From contig JAUJPP010000012.1 of NCBI GenBank assembly GCA_030562195.1, forward strand, positions 19,530,001 through 19,594,000: a stretch of DNA of 64,000 nt, written 5' to 3'. The DNA is from Nipponacmea schrenckii (Eukaryota > Mollusca > Gastropoda > Lottiidae). The notes under the pieces were generated by a model, which worked only from the letters and a program-made list of their open reading frames with translations, was not told the DNA's origin and did no database searches. Positions 48,560 to 61,700 of this stretch are shown here, piece after piece; position 1 is the stretch's first letter, and each line of letters opens with the position of its first letter. Both the position numbers and the translations under genes were made by a program.

Positions 48560-48950
48560 TAATGATAATGTTCAAGTATAAACTGATTATATTCAAATAT
48601 ATTTCTGTGATAATGTCCCAACTTTACTCGTGTTCAAATATACTCTCATACTATTCATATTCTGGTATTTTGGTAATGTTCAAATATCCTTAGGTAATAT
48701 TCAAAAATTATACTTCTGTTTTGATAATATTTAAATGTACTTCGATAATATTTAAACAGTGGCCTACTTCACTAATGATTTAATATATTTTGATAATATT
48801 CAAATGATGTACTTGTATTTTGATAATGTTCAAATATTCTTTGATAATGTTCAGACATACTTTGAAAATGTTCAGATACACTTTAGTAATGTTCAATTAT
48901 ACATGTACTTTGATCATGTTCAAATTAATATAGCCTACTTTGGTCATTTT
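48560..48950. repeat. Degenerate minisatellite, TTTGATAATGTTCAAATA-type
   Basis: About fifteen variant copies of a 20-30 bp unit (CTTTGATAATGTTCAAAT) run through this stretch. It keeps an open frame with repeated FDNVQ-like words, but low complexity explains this, and no start context or splicing supports a protein. Confidence 0.6.
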
Positions 48951-49728
48951 CTATATATAATGCATGGCCAGTGTCGAAATATGTGTTTCTAAATTCTGGC
49001 ATATGTGGACCCACTAAATGACCTATGTCGCCTTTCCATATTAAGGAACATCTATTTATCTATTATTTTTGTTCACACTATTCTACACATTTAGGTAAAA
49101 AAAAAAATCATTTTCGAGTTTCACACCCTACTTTAGGCCTACAATGACCGACGGGTAAATGTTATTCAGCGTTAATGGTAGACAGCGTCGAAAGCAAAAT
49201 AATTGTGTGATCGTATCGCTATACAGATAACTTATTCATATCGCCTTTTATTAAAAAGATTAAGCAGATTTTTTGCAAGTGAGAAGAAGTGAATTAAAAA
49301 GAACTCCCAAATATCAAATTAAAGCGGATCTATATATGCGGGTTATTTAAGCCAAAGGGATTCTTTGACAGACCTCTCGAGTGAAAAACATTACTGAAAG
49401 AGGGGAGGGTCTCGTGTTATGAGGCAAATCAAGCGGGTAGCATAATTGTTTATCTGAAATGATTCGATTTACAAAAACCTGCTCTTTGTAAAAGGCAGAT
49501 TTCTGGTTGGTTGTACATTATTAGTTATCTCATCCAAGCATAAACTTGAGGCTGGTCGCACTTGATTTATAGTTGAACATTCTCTGCATTCTCTTTTTTC
49601 ATTGGCTAGTTAAATAATCAAACTCACGTCATAAATTTTAATAACGGTGTTTATTAATTGAGTTGATTTGGTTATCTATTCACTCTTAATTTACAATTTC
49701 AACAATTTAAACTGCTGAATTTAAAGCA
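48951..49728 (+). promoter_or_regulatory. Upstream region of the PRDM12-like gene
   Basis: No TATA box or known site can be named with confidence. It is listed because it directly precedes the start codon at 49729. Confidence 0.3.
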
Positions 49729-52700
49729 ATGTCGATCACAGCAGAAATTCTACGATATTCTTTATTTGGGAATGTATTTCGTTCACCACAAGTTCCTGAA
49801 CCAATCGCACAAGGTTAGTTACAACATTTTAATTTATATCAAACTTTCTATGTGTGAAGAATCCTAGAGTCGATTGTGCTAAAATCTTTTAAAATATTTA
49901 ATTTCTTCTCTGTTATTTATTATATTTGAATAACTGAACTAAGCCAGTATATAGCGACATTCTATACTGCTGTACTTTTTATTATCTTATATAATAATCT
50001 TATTATGTAGAATTGTCGAAACAGACAAGTTAATTTTTAATACGGTTAAAAGTTATGTCAAATAAAACTAAAATTCTATTTACGACAGAAGGATTTCAAA
50101 GAATCGTTTTTATATTTTTGTTTACTCATTGCCCCAAAAATAAAGCTTCAACCGGTATTCGAACACAGCAACATCAAAGTTTCCAAGCAAGTGCGAAAAC
50201 CATTAGGACATTTACATGTGTTTACTAATAGTTGTATTATAAGATTCATTTTTGATATACAATAACTCGATAAAATTTTCTTATAAGCCATGCCGATCAG
50301 TGCCTCCTTTTGTAGTGGCATACTTCTGAGGTTTTTTACAAAATACAATATGCAATATTGTGCAATATTTAACAGAAATATCACCTCACCACAGAAGAAA
50401 TTCAATATTTAACTGAAATTTACAGCATTACAAATGAGAGTATTTTTTAGACTAAAAGTTTTTCGAGTGTTCAGTTATGTAATAGAAATGATACATCATG
50501 ACTGCGTTACTTAAAATGATATTGCGTCTGAGCACGAACGTAGATTTTAATTCTCAAGAATGGTCAATATATATTTGTAAGTAAACTTACCTGGTGTAAT
50601 AAAGTTACAGATTCCCTTAAAATTTGGAAAACTAAAAAACTAAGTCATTTTTGAAAAACGCTTAATCAATTTATTAAACGTTTTTCAATAATCAAATGCA
50701 TCCTTAGCTTAGTTTTTGTGGATATTTATTTATTTTTTTATGTTATTTATGGCATCTCTTAGTGGCCAACTTTTCAAATTTTATGTTTATTCTAAGACCT
50801 ATTATCCCTTTAACTGAAATTTTACAGTCTTATTTTTTTTACATTAAAAGGGCACTTATATTCATTTTAAAGTTTTTATGGAACTAAAGAGTTATAACTG
50901 AATAAAAATTTTAGGGCATTGTTGGTATATTAAAGTTTTCAATGAAATAACTAAACAGATCAAATTATAGAATTTAAAGTTACAGTTCAGAAAACATTGA
51001 TATATAAATATTATAGGAGCAGTGCGCAAGAATTTCCATTTTCATAAACATCGTGAATTATACCTGAACATATTTTAATAATATGCTACGTATCTACTTG
51101 ATTTTTTATTTAAAAGGATAATCACTAATGACTCAATATTATTACTTCGGAAATTCTCAGGAGACAAATCTTTCCATATTTTGTCCTTTGTTTTGTTTTA
51201 AGCATGTACAATATTTTTTTATACATCTTACAATATCGAACTTCAAACAATAATGTTTACGTAAACTTTTAAAATTATGTTGGCCTCTACAATTAATGTT
51301 ACAACTTTCATATACGTTCAGATGCACATTTCGTTAGATTTTGGTGAAAAATAAATTTTCATAAACCTGAGCAAAGAAAATATTTGACATAAAAAAAACA
51401 AAAAACAAAAAAAAAACAGAATGTCCCTTTAACAGAAAATGCAATGGAAAATATAATTTACAAATTTTCTGTTAAAGTTTTGAATATTAACTAAATTTTT
51501 ACAAGAGTTTCTCATTAATACGACTCTGTATATTTGAATAAATTAAATTAAATAATATATCATTGTGGAATATGTTAAATATTAAACAGATTTTTTAATT
51601 AAAAATCTTACTTCAAAATGAAACTTTGAAAAACTAATAATTTCGTTTCAAAAAAGCTTGGACATAGTACATGTACATGTATATACAAATTAGCAAAACT
51701 TTTACACTAGAATTCCTTCATAACAGTAAGAATTCTTGAATTTCGAGTTGCGAATAGTTTCAATGATTTTTAAGAGTGAATCTGTTGGCTTTTAGGTTTC
51801 ATCAGCTTATCTTTCATTTACATCAAACTAAACATCTTAACGTTTAACATAAAATGGTGTTATGAGTTCAAAAAATGTAAGCATGACATCGTGGCAATCG
51901 ATATGAACGAAATAACGCAGATGATGCGAATCCTAAGCAACACTGCACAACGATCTATAACAGCCACTGACCGTCATGTGAGCAGTTGCTAATAGTCATT
52001 GAATACCCGGATACTAATCCCATTCCCATTCTATCAAAAATAACCTTTCATGGATCGCGGTTAGAGCGGCATATAATTATATTAGACTGTTAATATGTTA
52101 CTGCAATTAATTACTTAATATTATAATATTCTATATAGCTATTCAGTATTCAATATCACTGATTTCTCTTTCACAATGTTCAAGTATTATTGGTGACTAT
52201 AATAATCACTATCGGCAGGTATAAAAAGTCTACTTTAAGCGATTATAAGAGGCGAACAATAGCTACTATTCAACATAATCACTTGATCGTAAGTGGAGGT
52301 TGCCAGACCTACTCGTCTAGCGACATATGTTCCGTTATGAATGCTTTTGATGACGGTATCGGGTAACGTCTCCAAAGACTTGCCGTCCAATAAAAGAGTT
52401 AATATTACCCTACCCGCATCCAATGATCTCATACTCTCCCCCTTCCTTACCCTTCATCAGCTAACAAATCACACTTGTGTTAAAAAATAACCGAATTTGT
52501 TTCCAGACGTTAGATGGTTTTTCATTGAAGAACCCGCATCTCTGTCACTAAGACTGCCTGAAAACAAATTCTCTCCCTTGGTGATATTATATTTCTATTT
52601 GTCATTTAAGTAACTTCACGCCCTTTACGTTTTCGAACGTTAACAACGATTGTAAACGTAGTTTGCCATTATGGATTGATGGCTACATTTCTGCCAAGAT

Positions 52701-55700
52701 CTTTATTTGAAATCTAAAATTTTAGATAGACTTTGCTGATTACTATGGGTCAAGGAATTTTTAAAAAATCCAGAAAAGTAACTATTTAAAACCTTTTGTT
52801 TCTAAATTTAAATTAATTAATGCTTTGAAGATATGGGAATTGTGCGCTTAATTATGGCAAAGATTTGAGAACTTCCTCGATTTAGAACTGTGGGTTGTAG
52901 CATTACAGTTAAGTACTGTTACGAAAGCACAGGCGCAGGTATGTAGGCATAACCTCTTGTGAGAGAGTATTGTTTGTGGAGTTAGTTTGAAAAATATAAA
53001 ATATTTAAAATAAAGTTCACAAGCTTCTAAATCTGAAATATATAAGAGGAATTTCTGGTTCCCATTCAATAATTTTCGCGAATGAGGCGAATTTTCTTAG
53101 AATCAGTACCAGGTTGTTCGTAAACCTGTTAAATCGGAATAATTTTAAGGTTTGTAATGTGTCTGGAACGAACCCTTAATGAATATTTTGTCTCTCCAAC
53201 GTATTGTTGGTCACATCTTGTGCAAGAAATAATGTAAATGATATTTGTGATTGTACAATTGAGTTTGTCATTTACATAAAATGTGGAATCTGTACGTCTA
53301 TTTCGAAAAGAATAAGTGGACAAAATGAAGGGACAAGTTTGACAGCGGTTGTTGTTACAAGGATGAAACTGTAGAATTTGCTAATGGTAAAAGATTCGAC
53401 TTGTTTGGGGTTACCCTTATCTTCGTACGAATGACTGAAATCAAGATATTATGCGGTTGAAAGGAAACGAAATATAATTCAGACGGCGTTATAGACACAG
53501 GGTTAAAGCAGGGTTCAGTCATTTGATGTTCGTGGGTTGATGGATAATTCAAATGGAAATAAGCCAAACGTTTCAGGGCTTAAGCTTGGACAAATACCAT
53601 GTAGCATTCGAAAATCCAATGCAATACAAATTCTTTCTTGAAACAGAACAATCAAATTTGTCTTTGCGGCTTTACCGCTTTTAATCTTAGTGTATTGGAC
53701 AATAGCTGATAAATTTTTAATGTGAAGACGACGATTCCTTGGTTTTTATTATTGGTAATATCAATTTACAACTCGTCATTACTGATTGCAGCCCTTATAA
53801 GTTTAATCCATAATTGATTTGGCCACGTGTTATGAAAGAAGGCGTGGCTACTAACGTATGTCAGAAAAACAGAACTTTATCGAATAAACCAATTTAGTAA
53901 TTAAAATATTTGTATTAATGAGTTTTAATTACACACTAGACTAACGCTATATTATAGTATAACGTATTTTTTGAATTTAATTTGAATTTGACTGAATAAT
54001 ATTGACGCCCGCTGAGTTACATGTCAATGTGTATTTTTATTATTATTGTTATAATTCATTTAATCGAAATTTTATTTTTAAGTAAATCGAAGCATTAATA
54101 ATTTGGAGAACAGTAGGCTATACAAAATTTTCATTATCAAAAACCTTGGTATCTATACCTGAATATATGCTTTATATTAGCTAGATCAAACTGATTTTAT
54201 ATTAAAGGGTTTAATCAAATATGGATTGTAAATGAAATGAACAAAATGTTAAGCAAGCAACTTTAAACAGTTGTTGTGACTCACAAGGACTCAATATTTT
54301 TTTTCTGAAATAATTACAGTACACATGAGATATATTTCTCTACAACTAGTGCTAGGGTGTATTGAGACGAGTTTCAATGAAAGCACTAGATCACAGAGCA
54401 ATAGATACGCTTATTGATTTGTGCGAGCATTAATTATTAGTGATTATGGTGATTGAAAAGTAACAAGTTACTATTCAATATAAGGCACTGGCACAGGGTT
54501 AAAGTTATGTTTACAATAATTGTGTGGTTATGTGTAATGAATTAAGTAAAACAAAATCATAACGTTTTCATATAAAACTTCTTGGACCTAATAAAGAAAT
54601 TCATAAAACTATAATTTACATTAGGGAAATACTTGAAACATTATTAAAAAAATTTTAATTGAAAGTACAGGATCAAAAAGGACAGCTTCAAATTTCTGGA
54701 ATAACGAAGAAAATTTATTAATGGCTACAACTATAGAAAATAAAGTCGTTCATACTGTTATATATTATAAAGTACAATGATAGTTGATAAAATGAGAACA
54801 TTAAGTTCTGTGGGATCATTCTACATTATCGATAGAGTCAAGTCTACCACGAACAAGTATATCTTGTAGATTTTTATTTTTTGAATATGCTATGACTAAT
54901 TTTTTGTAAAAAACAGTGGGAAATTTATTTTGTAATTCGGTATAGTATCTTTTGATGATTCGGGATGCTTGGCAAGAAATGTTATTGAATGGAGCAACAA
55001 ATGGGATTATTTGAGAATCAAACTGTATATTTAATCCAGAGGGTGAAATGGTTTTTAGTTGATTCATCCAAAAGCTCTCCCTGTATAGTCTTGTACTCTT
55101 AGGGTTGGTGTCTTCTTCTGTGATGACTTTTTCAATGGGTGTCACTTTCATATCTGCTAAGGAATGGTTGACGGAATTGAAATGGTTCCCAATAGGTTTA
55201 TCCAGGTGATGGGAGATGTCGAACCGATGACCGTTAATTCTTTCTCTCAAAGAGTTTTGAGTTTCGCCTACGTACTGTAAATGGCATTTGTCGCATGAAA
55301 TTAGGTAAATAATATTAGTAGTGGTACAAGAAAGTAAGCCGTTAATCGCGAATTGTTTACCGTTATGTTTATTAGAGAAGGAATTGGTTGTTAAAATATG
55401 CTCGCAGGTTCTACATCTTGTAGATCTGCACGGCCGTGATCCGAAAGATTGATTAGAGTTTACCGGAACGAGGATTGTATTCCGGTTCTCAATTTCTGAA
55501 AGAGTTTTGCTTTTAATGCTGCGGAGATATCGTTTTGAATATCCCCGCTCTCGCAATTTCTTAAAGACTAATTGGCACGCATCATCAAAATCCTCTGTTC
55601 TGGTGCAAATTCTACGGAACCGTAGAACTTGCGATTTTATTATGCCTGAAAATGTATGTTTAGGATGAAAAGAGCTTTTCAATAAAAGTTGGTGGGTATC

Positions 55701-58700
55701 GGTAGGTTTGAAAAATACTTTGATATCAGCCTTCCTAGTTTCATTAAAATCCGGTCCTTTGAATACTGTTGTGTCTAGAAAGTCCATGCTATTATCACTT
55801 ATATTTGCTGTTAATTTGATTGATGGGTGATGGCTATTTAAAATTTCGAAGTATTGCCAGAATTCCTGGATAGTGTGTTGCCAAATTAAAAATATGTCAT
55901 CTAAAAAGCGTCCGTAGAAAAGTGGTTTAAAAGGAGAGATCAATTCAATTTCACGTTCCCATTCTGCCATGAAAATATTGGCATAACTTGGGGCAAATCG
56001 CTTACCCATTGCTGTTCCTGAAGTCTGAAGATAAACCTTACCGTTAAAATAAAAATCATTCCGTTTTAAACAAATTTCGAGTAATTGAAGAATTTCAGAA
56101 TCAGGTCGTTTTGGATCGGGAGTTCTCTCAAAGCATTTTTTTACAGCGTTCAAACCGGCTTTTCGTTGTCAATATTGGTATACATGCTACTAACGTCCAT
56201 TGATATGAAGAAAGCATTTTCCGGGATTTCTAAATTCTTTATTTTTGCAACGAAATCGGATGTGTCTTTTAGATAAGATGGGTGTTGGCACGCTAAAGGT
56301 AACAAAAAATGGTCTATGTATTCCGAAACTCGATAAGATTCGCTGGAGCAGTCTGAAATAATTGGTCGACCCCTAGGTACAATGTTTGGTAAAAACCATT
56401 CTGTTTCCGGGTTCTTATGTATCTTCGGGAGTGTATAAATATGCCGTTGACGTGCCGTGGAATTTGCCGAAAGGTAATCGTATTGTTTATCTGAAATAAT
56501 TTTGTCATTCAATAATTTCTTTAAAATGTCATTGATCATACTGCCGGTTTCTCTAAAAATCGGAGCATCTAAAATTTGGTAATGTTCGCGTTTGTTTAAT
56601 TGATTTTCAACTTCTTTGATATAATCTTCGCGGTTTAAAATGACACACGAGCTTCCTTTATCACTTTTCCGTATGATGATACTTTTATCATTCTTTAGGT
56701 TGGTTAAAATGGTCCTTTCAGCGCGCGTTAGGTTACTATTTACTTTTACCAATGGTAAGAGAGAGGTTTCAAATCGTATGTTATCGCAAATTTCTAAAAT
56801 ATCGGTATGTATTAGGGCATCTGGTGGAGTCCACTCAGATTTTTCCACAAATTTCTTCCGGGTACCTCTACCGAGGGTTTTTCTGTAAAAATAGGCCAAT
56901 TTTATTAATCGTTCGAATTTGCAAGTGGCATCTAAAATTTTGTCAATCGATGAAGGCACTGCCGTGGGTATGAATTTAAGGCCTTTGTCCAATAGACTTT
57001 CTTCCATTACAGATAATGATCTTGAGCTCAGATTCACTACTGTTTTATCCAATTTCGGTCCACCCCCCGCATCTAGTTTAAATGGGCCATCCAGTGAGAA
57101 AATATATTCTTGGCTGTCATCTCTGTCCAATGGATATTGTCGTTCTGAACTTTGATGAATCCGTGGTATTCTGGAATGGTAGTGGTATTGGTTGCCGGTT
57201 TTGCTGTGATCAGTTCATTAAATTTTGATAGGTTCTTGAAAGCTCCAGGACATGCTCGTTTTAAAGATGAGGAAATTGGTATTGGTGTGACATACAGGGA
57301 GGCTTTTGGAAACTTGTTACGGACAATCGACAGCAGTTCTAACATTTGGATGTGAATAAAATTACCATCTTCTTGTTTATCATTTAATCCTACATGTACT
57401 ATAACTTTATTTGGTACTTCACTGGTTTCTGCTTTAGTGAGGACAGACTTCAAATGACAAATTCTTGCTCCTGGAAAGCTTTCTATTTGGGTTTCTGATG
57501 TGCCTTCTCTTAATTATTAGTTATTTTAGTTAAAAAGACACAGGCACGGACACACACACACATACACATAAACAGATACTCCGATATAAAGTATTTGGTA
57601 TGAATAGCACCAGTCCTAAAATAAGAATTTTCTGAAATCTAACTTGATTAAATTGATTAATATATTGATATCACCAATCAAAATTTTTTAACAAAAAAAA
57701 AAGATCTAAGATACATGAGCATTGTTAAATGGTTCAAGTCTACCGTGGACGAGAAAATTGCTAAAATTTTGATTTCCTTTGGTTTTCTTACACCTAACAA
57801 AATCTGACAGAACTTTAAAAAAGTTTACGTAAGGTTTTTAAATAGTTTTGGCGTCAAGTGTTTAATGCCCGGACATATAACTTTAGGGTCCAGAAACAAT
57901 CTTTCTTTGCTGTAAAGTTTTATAAGGTTGAGCAAAAATATTTTTTACCTACATTTAAAACGGATTGCCCCTATATCTCTATATATCCAATTACAACGGG
58001 ACATATACGGGATTGGAAATGGGAATGACCACAAAAGTTGCAATCGAATCGAGATTTTTACTGATAGCTATCGTTATCATAGAAGGGTGAAAGAATGACA
58101 ATGGGGGTAAGACGTGAGCACTCAGTCTCTCAAAACCTTGCTTATATCTTGATATTTTGGTTGCGCTGAAATATTGTTCTACCTTGATGTTTTTATTGTA
58201 CCAACTGACTATTTTTTGTATGTTATGAGGTAAGCTCCATACCAAACCATTTTTTTGAAAGAAGAAACCAGCCCTTGAAGTCTGTAAGCTATGTTAAGCG
58301 TGGGGCTATTATTTGACTTATTATTAGGAGCCAACTGTGGTTATATATGGTGGCCCATGGCTATCACTCAGTTTTTTCAACATGGCCCTACTTTATTTTC
58401 TAACTAATTCATTCTATTTATTAAATTATTTATAAATAACACAAAAAAAGAATAAAATAAAAAAAAAGTAATTAAAAAAAAAAGGATAAAATAAAATCAA
58501 AAGTAATAGAAAAAAGAAATGAAACAAGTTAAAATGAATTTGAAATAATTTTGAAAGTAAAATAAATTAAAAAAGAAAACATTCTAAGACTAAAAGTAAA
58601 ACTGATTTCTTTTAAAGTTTTTTTTAATCTATTTCATTAAAATATTATTTTAAAATTGAAATGAAAGTTAGGTGAATTTAAAATGATTTTAAAAGTGAAA

Positions 58701-61700
58701 TAAAAAAAATTTAAAAAAATCTGAAGAGCCTAGAGCTATCATAGTATACCATCATGCATTGTATGGTCGATGTGGATTGGAGACGATTTGACAAAAAGGG
58801 AAATCACTCCAAAAATTTTGCCCACTGATCTGACATTATCAATTCAATGAGAACTTTGACTGAAAAACAGATCTAGTGTCAATCATAGGCCTAATCAATC
58901 AACAAAAAAAAGGTTTACCACAATCTAGGTTTATTATTAGGCTATGATGGCAGCTATGTCAGGGGGCATAAATCTTGTAAGCTTATCTAGGCCTACAACA
59001 TGATTTGAAGGGGTCTCCAAAATAAATCTACCTAGCCTAGGTCTAGCTAGGTGACTGGAATCACATACAAACAAGAAACAACTAGAGTATGGCCAAGTCG
59101 CTGATTCCAGTTACCTGTGGGCTGTGGCTAGCCCTAACTTTTAACCTAACCTAAGCCCTGACCGGAGTCTGTGCTCAGCGGTTAGTGTAAAATTCCCAAC
59201 GCACGAAAAATTTCCCCAAAAGCACCAGAAAGACGTCTGGATAATCAAAACTACTGGTGGGTTTAAAAAAAAAATTGGAATTTTCGGTGAAAGTAACGAG
59301 AAACAAAAAAAAGGAGATGTTTTATAATGTATGATTTACTTTTTTTTATCGAATTTGTGTTATAATAATAAATTATGTCTGTGGGTTGTTTTGTCTTTGA
59401 TAGCAATAGTATGAGAATTATAATATTCATAACAGCCAAGGTCACGTTCAGACCAACTCTCAAATAATGGGACCTTCAATTCTAATTCTAGACTAGTAAA
59501 CAACTGACTGATGCCTTCCAGGAAAATTATCAAAATATAATCATGTTTATAATATTCATAACAGCCAAGGTTCAAAGGTCACGTTCAGACCAACTCTCAA
59601 ATAATGGGACCTTCAATTCTAATTCTAGACTAGTAAACAACTGACTGATGCCTTCCGGGAAAAATTATCAAAATATAATCATGTTTTTCCTCAAAATTAA
59701 AGAGACAAAAATCTTATTGTATCAATTTCGGAGTGATTTCCCTTTATGACAAATCATCCCCAATCCACATCGACCATACAATGCATGGTATACTGTGATA
59801 GCTCTAGGCTCTGCAGATTTTTTAATTTTTTTTTTTTCACTTTTAAAATCATTTTAAATTCACCTAACTTTCATTTCAATTTTAAAATAATATTTTAATG
59901 AAATAGATTAAAAAAATCTTTAAAAGAAATCAGTTTTACTTTTAGTCTTAGAATGTTTTCTTTTTTACTTTCAAAATTATATCAAATTCATTTTTCAATT
60001 ACTTTTTATTTTATTTTATTTTTTTTTTTTTTTTAATTACTTTTTATTTTATTTTATTTTATTTTTGTGTTTATTTATTTAGTTATTTCAATCTTTTTAA
60101 AGAAAATTTTCTTTTAAAAAAAAAAAAAAAAATGTAATAAATAGAATGAATTAGTCAGAAAATAAAGTAGGGCCATGTTGAAAAAAACTGAGTGATAGCC
60201 ATGGGCCACCATAGTTATATAACCGTAGAGAGACGACAAATATAGGAAAAGGCGAAGAAAAAGGCGAGAAGATGAGGAACAAGACGAGAAAGCAAGGAAA
60301 AGATTACTCGGCTTCTACCTTTTTTTTCCTCGCTTTCTCGACTTTTCGCAGTCCGCTTCCATTGTATCATCTGAGCTTTTATAGCATAGAAAATAATATT
60401 AGTCATTAAGGAAGAACAATATTTCAACGGAACCGAATTGGGTGCGGCAATATCAAGACAAATGCAAGGTTGATATCTTGTCTCTTTGCCAACGGAATTG
60501 AGAGATTGGATATTCCGCCAACATAGGGACCTGAATTTTTATTCCTTTTACTTGCGTTTGCTAACCAGTGGATTAAAGAGTCCCTTTCTCAAAATTTCAC
60601 GAAAAGAAGGGCAGACTGTCACTTACAGTGCCGTGATAGAGCGTCAGAAATATAGTCGAGTAACCCCCAACTTCAGGGATGAGAAGCCGGAATGAAACAT
60701 GTAAACCCTATTAATTTCGACGAGACTCAATCGAGCGCGAAGCATCGAGAATCCCAGTGTATAGAATGTGTGTACGAAGAGGGACAACCTAACTGTACAG
60801 ATCGGCCGATAGTCAGCGATCAATGTATAGAAGTGTCAACCTGACACACGCTCCGGTCAGATAGATATATCACACTACTTTATAAACCTGGACTCTTCTG
60901 AAATATACTTTATAATGGTGAAGAGATAAACTAGAAATGTTTATTTAAATTTATCATTTAACCATTGATTTGTTTCTTGAATCATCTGAATGATTCCAAG
61001 TTTGATTCAAAATTTCATGATACATGATTCTATTAATCTTTAACGTCAGGACGCTCAAAGATGAAATTACATGTAATTGATTTTTGTTTTGTTTTGAGTT
61101 ACCTCCCTTAACTCAAAATCTGATCTGATGTAAATGTTGTTCTAGGTGGTCATTTGGCTCGGATTTAACACATGTATTGGGGCAGGTCTAAGTAACATAA
61201 TTTAATATTTATCATTTATATTATATTTTATCCATTTTTTTTCTATTGTACGTATGGACCGAGACCGATAATTCATTTGCCATCTGTTTCAATGTTAAAT
61301 CACGAAATTCAACCTTCCATAACTTTTTCCAGAAATCTCGTTGAAAACTTTCCTATATGTCACATGAAAGTCTGGCTAAATACTTGGTTTATGTACAAAA
61401 TTCCAATGTACCATGACCATGAAAATTTTGAACTGAACTGAATGAAAAGCACTATTTTTAGAAATAACCTTCCGCCAATTAAATTTCTCATTATCTCAGA
61501 AATTCTGAAAGAAAATACAATTTCAGACACCAAATTTCAAATATAGATTTAAATGGTCATGCAAAAACGGGGAGAAAGAAGGGGGATTTTTAAAAATAGC
61601 ACGAACTAAATTCGTCCAATCATTGGCATAAAAGTTTCACTGGTCTGTATTACTACAACGCCCATAAAGAATTGGACTTAGTCCGCTAATTCATTTGCCA

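Larger units (their letters stand above)
54780..57513 (-). mobile_element. Penelope-like element, 5'-truncated, with SGNH and RT-endonuclease frames
   Basis: Total visible length is about 2.7 kb. I cannot find terminal repeats (pLTRs). The 5' end lies near 57513, where the SGNH frame stops abruptly, and the 3' end is somewhere below 54816. Truncation at the 5' side is common in these elements. Confidence 0.75.

Noticed and set aside
48759..48992. 77-codon frame with repeated FDNVQ words
   Set aside because: It follows from the minisatellite; unit lengths vary and there is no sign of expression.
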